The notes under the pieces: generated by a model | The model's database searches: none | Told to the model about the DNA's origin: nothing | The model's input: the letters and a program-made list of their open reading frames with translations, nothing else | Shown: positions 34,289 to 44,488 of the stretch, in pieces | Layout: every line of letters begins with the position of its first letter | Numbering within the stretch: position 1 is the stretch's first letter | Program-made: the position numbers and the translations under genes | NCBI RefSeq assembly: GCF_015291725.1 | Contig: NZ_CP030038.1 | Span: forward strand, 6,313,001-6,377,000 | Direction: 5' to 3' | Source: Bradyrhizobium sp. CCBAU 51765 | GTDB taxonomy: Bacteria; Pseudomonadota; Alphaproteobacteria; Rhizobiales; Xanthobacteraceae | Length of the DNA: 64,000 nt

Positions 34289-34299
34289 CTCAAGTTGAG
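34289..34299. promoter_or_regulatory. Palindromic operator 1 of nadABC
   Basis: CTCAAGTTGAG, a perfect palindrome apart from the central base, in the context 'TACTCAAGTTGAGCATA'. A second copy with only the centre flipped (CTCAACTTGAG) lies at 34362-34372. Centres are 73 bp apart, close to seven helical turns. Probably bound by an NAD-biosynthesis repressor such as NadQ/NrtR. Confidence 0.7.
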
Positions 34300-34324
34300 C
34301 ATATACAAGGGCAACCTGCTCTGA

Positions 34325-34340
34325 CCGGCCTCTCGGCCGG
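34325..34340. other. GC hairpin between the two nad operators
   Basis: CCGGCC-TCTC-GGCCGG, a perfect six-base stem with a four-base loop, followed by ATTTCTC. It could be a weak terminator, an attenuator in the nadA leader, or a spacer feature of the promoter. The U tract is too poor to call it a terminator. Confidence 0.4.
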
Positions 34341-34361
34341 ATTTCTCAGGCTCTATATATT

Positions 34362-34372
34362 CTCAACTTGAG
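34362..34372. promoter_or_regulatory. Palindromic operator 2 of nadABC
   Basis: CTCAACTTGAG in the context 'TTCTCAACTTGAGCATAA', 26 bp before the nadA start. Near-identical to 34289-34299. Its position next to the ribosome site (GGGAGG at about 34387) suits repression of transcription start or clearance. Confidence 0.7.
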
Positions 34373-34398
34373 CATAATAACCCGCTTGGGAGGCTTCG

Positions 34399-35505
34399 AT
34401 GCCGATCACTGGAATTTACGGCCCCGACGATTTTGCCAACCGGCCACAGGGCCAACTCATCACCCCTCCCCGCGCCGCGCCGGTGCCCGCGGGACCGACA
34501 TGGCCAATGCCTTCCCTGGAATGGACGCCGGGGGTCGAACGCGCCACCGCCCCGCTCTACGAGCGCGTGAAGCACGTGATCCCGCCGATCGAATGGCCGC
34601 TGATGGCACCGACCATCAACGCGATCAACGAGCTGAAGCGCGCGCGGGGCGCGGTGATCCTCGCCCACAACTACCAGGCTCCGGAGATCTTCCACTGCGT
34701 GGCCGATATCGGCGGCGACTCGCTCCAGCTCGCGGTCGAAGCCACCAAGGTGAAGGCAGGCATCATCGTCCAGTGCGGCGTGCACTTCATGGCAGAGACC
34801 TCGAAGCTGCTTAATCCGGACAAGACCGTTTTGATCCCGGATTCGCGCGCGGGCTGCTCGCTTGCTGCCAGCATCACCGGCGCGGATGTGCGGCTGCTCA
34901 GGGAGAAATTTCCGGGCGTGCCCGTCGTTGCTTACGTCAACACCTCGGCGGAGGTGAAGGCGGAGGTCGATATCTGCTGCACGTCTTCGAACGCGGTGCA
35001 GGTGGTCGAGAGCCTGGGCGCTCGAAGCGTGATCTTCCTGCCCGACCGGTACCTCGCCACTTATGTGGCTTCGAAGACCGACGTGAAGATCATCGCCTGG
35101 AAAGGCGCCTGCGAGGTGCATGAGCGCTTCACGGGCGAGGAGCTGCGATCCTTTCGCGAGGCCGATCCGTCCGTCCAGATCATCGCGCATCCGGAGTGCC
35201 CGCCGGACGTGCTGGCCGAAGTCGACTTCACCGGTTCTACCGCGCACATGATCAACTGGGTGCGCGCGAAGCGGCCCCGGCGCCTCGTCATGATCACCGA
35301 ATGCTCGATGGCCGACAATGTGCGGGCCGAGCTCCCCGAAGTGGAGATGCTGCGGCCCTGCAATCTCTGCCCGCACATGAAGCGCATCACGCTCGCCAAC
35401 ATCCTGGAGTGCCTGCTGACGCTTCGCGAGGAGGTGACGATCGATCCCGCGCTTGCCGAACGCGCGCGGCGCTCGGTCGAGCGGATGATCAATCTGAAGA
35501 ACTAG
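34399..35505 (+). CDS. nadA: Quinolinate synthase A
   Basis: 368 residues. Condenses iminoaspartate with dihydroxyacetone phosphate to quinolinate; a [4Fe-4S] enzyme. 'ILAHNYQAPEIFHCVADIGGDSLQLA', 'VQCGVHFMAETSK', 'AWKGACEVHERF' and 'RPCNLCPHMKRITLANI' are family motifs. Cluster ligands are probably Cys126, Cys238 and one of Cys321/Cys324. First gene of nadABC, with the GGGAGG ribosome site 6 bases upstream. Two matched palindromes upstream indicate dedicated regulation. An N-terminal stretch of about 40 Pro-rich residues precedes the core. Confidence 0.96.
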   Translation: MPITGIYGPDDFANRPQGQLITPPRAAPVPAGPTWPMPSLEWTPGVERATAPLYERVKHVIPPIEWPLMAPTINAINELKRARGAVILAHNYQAPEIFHCVADIGGDSLQLAVEATKVKAGIIVQCGVHFMAETSKLLNPDKTVLIPDSRAGCSLAASITGADVRLLREKFPGVPVVAYVNTSAEVKAEVDICCTSSNAVQVVESLGARSVIFLPDRYLATYVASKTDVKIIAWKGACEVHERFTGEELRSFREADPSVQIIAHPECPPDVLAEVDFTGSTAHMINWVRAKRPRRLVMITECSMADNVRAELPEVEMLRPCNLCPHMKRITLANILECLLTLREEVTIDPALAERARRSVERMINLKN

Positions 35506-35519
35506 CGACACACACAGCT

Positions 35520-35672
35520 GTCGTCCCGGACAAGCGCAGCGCAGATCCGGGCCCCATAATCACAGGCAGATGTGGTTGCGAAGAACGACGTTGCACAGCG
35601 TCGCGCAACAACTTCCGCCGCGGCGTATGGGTCCCCCCGTGCGCAATTGCGCACCAGGCGGGGACGACAGCG
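35520..35672. repeat. Palindromic repeat inside the nad operon
   Basis: GTCGTCCCGGACAAGCGCAG on the left and 'GTGCGCAATTGCGCACCAGG' with CGGGGACGACAGCGG on the right form inverted arms. It occupies most of the 185-bp nadA-nadB gap and could fold in the polycistronic mRNA. Confidence 0.65.
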
Positions 35673-35690
35673 GAGTGAAAGGACAGAACC

Positions 35691-37301
35691 ATGACAACAA
35701 ACACCATCCACGACCTCACCCGCAACGCCGACGACGTCGTCATCGTCGGCGGCGGCCTTGCCGGACTGTTCTGCGCGCTGAAGCTAGCGCCGCGGCCGGT
35801 GACCTTGATCTCGGCGGCACCGCTCGGACAGGGCGCGTCGTCCGCATGGGCGCAAGGCGGCATCGCCGCGGCGGTGGCCGAAGGCGACACGCCGGAGGCA
35901 CATGCCGCCGACACCGTCGCGGTCGGCGGCGGCCTTGTCGATGAAACCGTCGCACTCGGGATCGCGCGCGAGGCGGCGCCGCGCATCCATGACCTTCTCG
36001 CTTACGGGGTACCGTTCGACCGCGATCTCGAAGGCAGGCTTGCCGTCGGACGGGAAGCTGCGCATTCCGCGCGGCGCATCGTGCATGTGCGCGGCGATGG
36101 CGCCGGCGCCGCGATCATCGCGGCGTTGAGCGATGCCGTACGTCGCACGCCCTCGATCCGCCTGATGGAAGGCTTCGTCGCCGAAACCCTGCTGACCGAG
36201 GACGGCGCCGTCACCGGCCTTCAATTGCGCGAGGCCGGCAATCCCGCTGCACGACCGGCCGTGCTCGCTTCACGCGCGATCGTGCTAGCGACCGGCGGTA
36301 TCGGCCATCTCTATGGCGTCACCACCAACCCGTGTGAAGCGAGCGGCTCCGGCCTTGCGATCGCAGCCCGCGCCGGAGCCGTGATCGCCGATCCTGAATT
36401 CGTGCAGTTCCACCCCACCGCCATCATGGTCGGCCGCGACCCGGCACCGCTCGCGACCGAAGCGTTGCGCGGCGAAGGCGCAACGCTGATCAACGGCCAT
36501 GGCGAGCGTTTCATGAGGGCACGCCACCCGCTCGCCGAGCTTGCACCGCGCGACATCGTGGCCCGCGGCGTGTTCACCGAGATCGCGGCCGGGCGCGGCG
36601 CCTTCCTCGACGCGCGTGCTGCGCTGGGCACGCGCTTCGCAGAAAGATTCCCGACAGTGCATGCGAGCTGCATCGCCGCCGGCATCGATCCCGCGACGCA
36701 AGCCATTCCGATCGCGCCGGCCGCGCATTATCACATGGGCGGCATCGCGGTCGACGATCGCGGCCGCAGCTCGATCGACGGGCTCTGGGCCGGCGGCGAA
36801 GTCTCCTCAACCGGTGCGCATGGCGCCAACCGGCTCGCCTCGAATTCGCTGCTCGAAGCCGTCGTTTATGCTGCACGCATTGCCGACGACATCGCCGGCC
36901 GCGCGATCCCCGCGTCCGCCCGCTTTCCCGGTGCGTTGGCGACGCCGCGCGCAGGCACGCCGGATGCTGCAGCGGTGAAGCGGCTGCGCGCGATGATGGG
37001 CGCGCATGTCGGCGTGATCCGCGACGGTGACGGGCTTGCGGACGCCGTGCGCCACTTCGCCATGCTCGAACGCGAGGCCGCAGACATCGCCCTTCGCAAC
37101 ATGGCGACTTCGGCCCTGCTCGTCGCCGCTGCGGCCTGGACGCGGCGCGAGAGCCGCGGTGCGCATTTCCGTTCCGATCATCCCGCTGACGCCCCCGGGC
37201 CGGCCCGGAGAACGATGACGACGCTCGTCGCGATGCGTGAGGTCGCGGAGAGCCTGAACGAGCGTCCGCTGCCACGTATTGCGCAATCCATGATCGCCTG
37301 A
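35691..37301 (+). CDS. nadB: L-aspartate oxidase
   Basis: 536 residues. Oxidises L-aspartate to iminoaspartate for NadA. FAD motif 'VVIVGGGLAGLFCALKL', then 'GQGASSAWAQGGIAAAVAEGD', 'GGIGHLYGVTTNPCEASGSGLAIAARAGA', 'EFVQFHPTAI' and 'YHMGGIAVDDRGRSSIDGLWAGGE', all in the order of NadB. C-terminal helical domain as usual. nadC follows 10 bp after the stop. A palindromic repeat separates it from nadA. Confidence 0.96.
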   Translation: MTTNTIHDLTRNADDVVIVGGGLAGLFCALKLAPRPVTLISAAPLGQGASSAWAQGGIAAAVAEGDTPEAHAADTVAVGGGLVDETVALGIAREAAPRIHDLLAYGVPFDRDLEGRLAVGREAAHSARRIVHVRGDGAGAAIIAALSDAVRRTPSIRLMEGFVAETLLTEDGAVTGLQLREAGNPAARPAVLASRAIVLATGGIGHLYGVTTNPCEASGSGLAIAARAGAVIADPEFVQFHPTAIMVGRDPAPLATEALRGEGATLINGHGERFMRARHPLAELAPRDIVARGVFTEIAAGRGAFLDARAALGTRFAERFPTVHASCIAAGIDPATQAIPIAPAAHYHMGGIAVDDRGRSSIDGLWAGGEVSSTGAHGANRLASNSLLEAVVYAARIADDIAGRAIPASARFPGALATPRAGTPDAAAVKRLRAMMGAHVGVIRDGDGLADAVRHFAMLEREAADIALRNMATSALLVAAAAWTRRESRGAHFRSDHPADAPGPARRTMTTLVAMREVAESLNERPLPRIAQSMIA

Positions 37302-37311
37302 AGGAGGCCCC

Positions 37312-38190
37312 ATGATCACCCCGACCTCGCTGCTCTATCCCGACGCCTTTCTCTCTCCGCTCGCGATCGACGCGGCCGTCCAGCGCGCGCTCGACGAGGA
37401 CCTCGGCCGCGCCGGCGACATCACCTCGCTTGCGACGATCCCGGAAGCGACCAGGGCGCAGGCGATCCTCGTCGCGCGCCAGTCCGGCGTGATTGCCGGA
37501 TTGCCGCTGGCGCTGGCGACGCTGCAAAAATTGTCGCCCGACATCGAGCTGCGCGCACATGTCCGCGACGCCGCACGGGTTGTCCGCGGCCAGCATGTGC
37601 TGACGATCTCGGGCCCGGCGCGCGCCATTCTCACGGCCGAGCGAACTGCGCTGAACTTCGTCGGCCGCTTGTCGGGCATAGCCACGCTCACGGCGGACTA
37701 TGTCGCGCGCACCGAAGGCACGAAGATGCGCATCTGCTGCACGCGAAAAACCACACCTGGATTGCGCGCACTGGAGAAATACGCGGTGCGCTGCGGCGGC
37801 GGCTTCAACCATCGCTTCGGGCTCGACGACGCCATCCTGATCAAGGACAACCACATTGCGGTCGCCGGCGGCATCCGTCCGGTGCTGGAGCGCGCCCGTG
37901 CCCACGCGGGGCATCTCGTCAAGATCGAGATCGAGGTCGATACGCTGTCGCAACTGCGCGAGGTGCTCGACAGCGGGATGGCCGACGCGGTGCTGCTCGA
38001 CAACATGGACCTTGCGATGCTGCGCGAGGCGGTGCGGATCAATGAAGGCCGCCTCGAGCTGGAGGCGTCCGGCGGCGTCACGCTGGAGTCGATCGCCGCG
38101 ATTGCGGCGACCGGTGTCGATTATGCGTCGGCGGGTGCGCTGACGCATTCGGCGCCCAATTTCGACTGTGCGCTGGATATCGAGGCGTGA
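37312..38190 (+). CDS. nadC: Nicotinate-nucleotide pyrophosphorylase (carboxylating)
   Basis: 292 residues. Converts quinolinate and PRPP to nicotinate mononucleotide. Motifs include 'ALDEDLGRAGDITSLATIP', 'RTALNFVGRLSGIATLTADYV', 'CTRKTTPGLRALEKYAVRCGGGFNHRFGLDDAILIKDNHI' and 'EIEVDTLSQLREVL'. Last gene of nadABC, with GGAGG just before the ATG. Completes the de novo route from aspartate to NaMN encoded here. Confidence 0.96.
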   Translation: MITPTSLLYPDAFLSPLAIDAAVQRALDEDLGRAGDITSLATIPEATRAQAILVARQSGVIAGLPLALATLQKLSPDIELRAHVRDAARVVRGQHVLTISGPARAILTAERTALNFVGRLSGIATLTADYVARTEGTKMRICCTRKTTPGLRALEKYAVRCGGGFNHRFGLDDAILIKDNHIAVAGGIRPVLERARAHAGHLVKIEIEVDTLSQLREVLDSGMADAVLLDNMDLAMLREAVRINEGRLELEASGGVTLESIAAIAATGVDYASAGALTHSAPNFDCALDIEA

Positions 38191-38253
38191 TGAATTCCTC
38201 TCCCTCTCCCCGCTTGCGGCAGGGCTATCGCATTTCGGAGCTTTGCCTGCGGC

Positions 38254-38386
38254 CATCCTTCGAGACGCCCGCTTTGGGCGGGCTCCTCAGGATGAGGACG
38301 GAGTGCGTGGCAGCAGCTTCAACGGGCACTGACGCTGATTAGCCTCATCCTGAGGAGGCGCGTAAGCGCCGTCTCGAAGGACGAGG
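38254..38386. repeat. 'CATCCTTCGAGACGC...CTCATCCTGAGGAGGC' repeat
   Basis: CATCCTTCGAGACGCCCGC...GGCTCCTCAGGATGAGGACG followed by CTCATCCTGAGGAGGC...GTCTCGAAGGACGAGG, forming a large palindrome widespread in Rhizobiales. It lies between the convergent nadC and SleB genes, where it might help end both transcripts. Confidence 0.75.
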
Positions 38387-38448
38387 CGTGCGCGCAGGCC
38401 GCCGCCACGAGTAATATGCGAAGCCGCTCGAGCGGAGATGAAGGACAA

Positions 38449-39915
38449 CTACCTTCGCTCGCTCACACCCATCTCGGCCGAGCTCTTGGCCTCCTGCACG
38501 AGTTCGGCGGACAGCGCGGCGGTCTGCGCCGGGGTGCCCCAGCTCGGCTCCTCGCTGCCGTCGCCCCAGTTGCGCGGCCGATAGAAGGTGTGCACGCCGG
38601 TCTTGTACAGCTTCTTCATCTCGGCGACCCAGGATGGGCGGACCCAATAGGCGTGGTAGTGCGTGGACTTGCCGACCTCGGGCAGCCAGATCTGGCCGTC
38701 GAGCATCGCCTTGGAGATCTTCCTGGCGCGCTCCCACATTTCGGGCTCGCGGATCACGTCTGGATTGTTGTCGCAGGCAAAGGTGAACTGGCAGGCGAAA
38801 TGGCGGTACTTGTTCTGGTAGACCACGCCGCACACGGTTTCGGGATATTTGCCGGAGAACACGCGGTTCATCACCACCTGCGCTACCGCGATCTGGCCGC
38901 GCACGGCCTCGCCGCGGGATTCGAAATAGACGGCTTCGGCGAGGCATTTCTCCGATTTGGCGCGCGACTTGTCGTCGAGCGCGAGGCGCTCCGCCGGCGA
39001 TCTGGCGCGCTGGTTGTCGGCATTGACCTCGCCCTTCGGCGCAACGCTCTCGCCGCCTTCGATCTCCTTGGAGATCTCCACCGATGGCGGCGACAGCGAA
39101 GCCGTCACCTTCATGTCGGGATCGGGCATCACGATCAGCGGCTCGGCGCCCGGCTGCCAGCTCTCGATGGGCTCGATATTGCCGCCGAGCGATGAGCTGC
39201 CGAAGAACAGGCTCGAGGTCTTGACGGCGAAGGGATCGCGCGCCGGTGCCGGCGCGGCGGGAGCCCGCTTCAACGCCTCCAGCGGCGCGGTCGCGAGCGC
39301 GCGCGCAGCGTCGCTGGCCTGCGGCGGATTGGAATATTGCGGCAGCGGCGGCGCGCGCAACGCTTCCTGGAGTTCGGGATCGAGCACGGCCGCGGATTCC
39401 GGCGACATCGCCTGCGGCAACTCGGCGGTCTTGGCGCCGAACACCGAGCGGTTCGACGTCGAGGGATCTTCCTGTGCCGGCTCTGCAGCCGGCGCGACCG
39501 TCTCGGGGGCCTGCGTCGGCGCGACGGTTGCGAGACGATCACCCTTCAGCGAGCGATCGACTTTGGGAAAGTCGGAGGCCTGGTAGCGCGGCGGCGCCTG
39601 AAGCGCAGGATTGCGGCTGATCGCGCCGGTGACGTCACGGCCGTCGAGGCTCGCGAGCCGAACCATCGCGCTCTGCGGAGCGGAGGTGCCGATCGGCCGC
39701 GAGAAGCTGTAGGTCGCAAGCTGGATCGAGGACGCAGCGGAAAATACCTGCTTCTGCCAACGCTCGGCGACGCCGGGCTGGCGCGCCAGCAGCGAGGCAA
39801 TGTCCTGATAGCCGGTCTCTCTCGGCATCAATGCGAAGATGCAGAGACCGATGCCGAAGGACGCGAACCGCGCGCCCTTCGGATGGTTACGCAACACTGA
39901 CATCGATACGCTCAC
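38449..39915 (-). CDS. Cell wall hydrolase, SleB-type (Hydrolase_2 domain)
   Basis: 488 residues. A short membrane-like segment ('ASFGIGLCIFALM', about 19-31) is followed by a long Pro/Ala/Ser-rich region to about residue 335. The Hydrolase_2 domain then follows: 'KCLAEAVYFESRGEAVRGQIAVAQVVMNRV', 'TVCGVVYQNKYRHFACQFTFACD' and 'HYHAYWVRPSWV'. The conserved Glu in 'YFESRGE' is the likely catalytic acid. Probably a periplasmic, membrane-anchored peptidoglycan lytic enzyme. Tail to tail with nadC. Start 39915 or 39903. Confidence 0.85.
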   Translation of the reverse strand: MSVSMSVLRNHPKGARFASFGIGLCIFALMPRETGYQDIASLLARQPGVAERWQKQVFSAASSIQLATYSFSRPIGTSAPQSAMVRLASLDGRDVTGAISRNPALQAPPRYQASDFPKVDRSLKGDRLATVAPTQAPETVAPAAEPAQEDPSTSNRSVFGAKTAELPQAMSPESAAVLDPELQEALRAPPLPQYSNPPQASDAARALATAPLEALKRAPAAPAPARDPFAVKTSSLFFGSSSLGGNIEPIESWQPGAEPLIVMPDPDMKVTASLSPPSVEISKEIEGGESVAPKGEVNADNQRARSPAERLALDDKSRAKSEKCLAEAVYFESRGEAVRGQIAVAQVVMNRVFSGKYPETVCGVVYQNKYRHFACQFTFACDNNPDVIREPEMWERARKISKAMLDGQIWLPEVGKSTHYHAYWVRPSWVAEMKKLYKTGVHTFYRPRNWGDGSEEPSWGTPAQTAALSAELVQEAKSSAEMGVSERR

Positions 39916-40208
39916 GCTACGCTTACGCTCGTCTGATCGAACTCAGTACATCCGTGCAATTCGATCTTTATCGTAAGTAGCTAATTTAGGTTGCCGGGGC
40001 GTTAATCCGCGTTGCGCAAACGGCACACTCAAGCGAACACAGGGCTTTCCCCGGGGCGACGTCGCGCAGTGGTAAATGCGGTCTCACGCGACGCGGTAAA
40101 CATCCGGTCAACGCGCATGGTGAAGGAACTCTTGCGCATGCGTATCATTACGGGACGTGTGAGGGGCTGCTGTTGTTGGGTTCGCGCAAAGCGCTTCCTC
40201 ATCACCGG

Positions 40209-40316
40209 TGTCATTCCCTGCGAAGGCGGGGAATCCAGTACGCCGCCGCGTCTCGATTCAATCACTACCGTCTCGGCGTACTGGATCGCCCGGTCAAGCC
40301 GGGCGATAACAGCGGA
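40209..40316. repeat. Palindromic repeat, 'GGGGAATCCAGTA' type
   Basis: GTCATTCCCTGCGAAGGCGG and GAATCCAGTACGCC on the left, 'GGCGTACTGGATCGCCCGG' and GCCGGGCGATAACAGCGG on the right. Related to 18364-18541. Confidence 0.65.
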
Positions 40317-40352
40317 GCGTGTGGCGAGCACGTCCCCACGAACACGTCTTGC

Positions 40353-40417
40353 GACGAAGCAATCCACAGTCCCTCCGAGGAAGGATTCCGGATTGCTTCG
40401 CTGCGTTCGCAATGACG
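40353..40417. repeat. 'GAAGCAATCC...GGATTGCTTCG' repeat, short copy
   Basis: GACGAAGCAATCCACAGTCC and GGATTGCTTCGCTGCGTTCG then CAATGACG. A fuller version with both arms is at 54722-54800. Confidence 0.65.
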
Positions 40418-40445
40418 ATGTTGAAAGAGCGTGACGTAAAATGAA

Positions 40446-40470
40446 AGAGGCGGGGCTTGGCCCCGCCTCT
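40446..40470 (-). terminator. Rho-independent terminator of ppdK
   Basis: Read on the reverse strand: AGAGGCGGGGC-CAA-GCCCCGCCTCT followed by TTCATTTT, an 11-bp perfect stem with a T-rich tail, 25 bp after the ppdK stop. Confidence 0.8.
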
Positions 40471-40494
40471 CTCATTCCGGCATTTTAGTTCTGC

Positions 40495-43410
<2,916 letters not shown>

Positions 43411-43505
43411 AGCTTGCACACAACCTGCGAGAGGAATGGGAAATCGCGGGCCTTACACCACTTTGGGCGGGCCCGCGCAAGTCGGACAGTTCCGAAAAGT
43501 GACGC

Positions 43506-43661
43506 CTAGAAGCGGAGCCACTTCAGGAGCCCGAGCCCGATCGCGCCGTTGACGATGAGGAAGATCGCGACGATGAGGTTGAGGAGTCGCGGCATGATCA
43601 GGATGAGCACGCCCGCAATCAACGACAGGATCGGCGAAATGTGGGCGACGGTGATGTGCAT
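43506..43661 (-). CDS. DUF3096-like small membrane protein
   Basis: 51 residues, MHITVAHISPILSLIAGVLI... with two hydrophobic stretches separated by 'MPRLLN' and ending 'GLLKWLRF'. The pattern (ISPILSLIAGVLILI-MPRLLN-LIVAIFLIVNGAIGL) is that of DUF3096, short two-helix inner-membrane proteins of unknown function. Lies upstream of ppdK on the same strand, 95 bp away. Confidence 0.78.
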   Translation of the reverse strand: MHITVAHISPILSLIAGVLILIMPRLLNLIVAIFLIVNGAIGLGLLKWLRF

Positions 43662-43885
43662 GAACTATCTTTCTGTGGAGGTGAGGCGAATCGCGCGCGG
43701 ATCATAGCCGGCCCGGTTCCGGGAGTAGAGATGCGCAGAGCGCATCGCGAGTTCCGCCCTTCGCGAAAACTGCCCGAAATTGCCGCGAATGCGGCAGGCC
43801 TTTTCCCGGAACATTGCCATGAGGCACGCATTGGCAACCGGTCGCGCCAGTCGCGCGTCCGAAAAAGAAGTCGAAGGAGTTGCCC

Positions 43886-44239
43886 ATGCGGAACAGGATT
43901 CTTGCTCTTGCAGCGCTCGCGGCCGCGACCGGCTCGCCCCTTGCGGCGCAGGCGCAAAGCAGTGTCACTGTGGGACGCGCGCCGGCCGTGGTCGACAGCG
44001 CCCCGACCATTGCGGTCGACCAGCGGCCGGCCTTCCGCGAATATGTCGTCGAACAACGTGTGCCGCCCTTCCGGATTCCGGATCGCGTGGTGGTCGGCAC
44101 CACCTTACCCGAAAGCGGCGTCACTTATTATGACGTGCCGCAACGTTTCGGCGCCACCACCTATCGCTACACCGTCGTGAACGGCGAGACCGTGCTGGTC
44201 GAGCCGCGCTCGCGCCGCATCGTCGAGGTGCTGGACTGA
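43886..44239 (+). CDS. DUF1236-family secreted protein
   Basis: 117 residues. Signal peptide MRNRILALAALAAATGSPLAAQA. The mature part carries the DUF1236 pattern: 'FREYVVEQRVPPFRIPDRVVVGTTLPESGVTYYDVPQRFGATTYRYTVVNGETVLVEPRSRRIVEVLD'-like order of 'REYV', 'VVGTTLP', 'YYDVP' and 'RRIVEVL'. Common in Bradyrhizobium, function unknown, periplasmic. GGAG 7 bases before the ATG at 43886. Confidence 0.85.
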   Translation: MRNRILALAALAAATGSPLAAQAQSSVTVGRAPAVVDSAPTIAVDQRPAFREYVVEQRVPPFRIPDRVVVGTTLPESGVTYYDVPQRFGATTYRYTVVNGETVLVEPRSRRIVEVLD

Positions 44240-44311
44240 TCGACTGACCGAGATCGACTAGATGTCCGGCGCGCCATATCAGGCTGGCGCGCGCAGTGTT
44301 GAACGGACATC

Positions 44312-44352
44312 TGCCCCGCCCGGTCCTCCCCCCGCCGGGTGGGGCACTTTTT
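44312..44352 (+). terminator. Rho-independent terminator of the DUF1236 gene
   Basis: TGCCCCGCCCGG and CCGGGTGGGGCA are inverted arms around a short C-rich loop, followed by CTTTTTA. About 70 bp after the stop codon. Confidence 0.8.
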
Positions 44353-44358
44353 ACGCTC

Positions 44359-44462
44359 GTCATTCCGGGGCGCGCGAAGCGCGAGCCCGGAATCCATCGT
44401 GCTGCGCTCAATGGGGAGAAATGGATTCCGGGCTCGCGCCAAGCGGTGCGCCCCGGAATGAC
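44359..44462. repeat. 'GTCATTCCGGGGC' family repeat, copy 3
   Basis: GTCATTCCGGGGCGCGCGAA at the start, 'GAGCCCGGAATCCAT' and 'ATGGATTCCGGGCTCGCGCC' inside, and CGCCCCGGAATGAC at the end. Lies between DUF1236 and glyS, which are convergent. Confidence 0.75.
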
Positions 44463-44488
44463 AGCTGTGTTGCCGCGCGAAACGCGCC

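Larger units (their letters stand above)
39916..40494. other. Intergenic region upstream of the SleB gene
   Basis: About 580 bp without a convincing gene. 39916-40200 is less GC-rich and probably holds the promoter of the SleB gene. 40209-40316 is a palindromic repeat and 40353-40417 a second repeat. The ppdK terminator follows at 40446-40470. Confidence 0.5.

Noticed and set aside
36574..38256. A 560-residue reverse frame opposite nadB-nadC
   Set aside because: Antisense shadow without motifs; nadB and nadC are certain.
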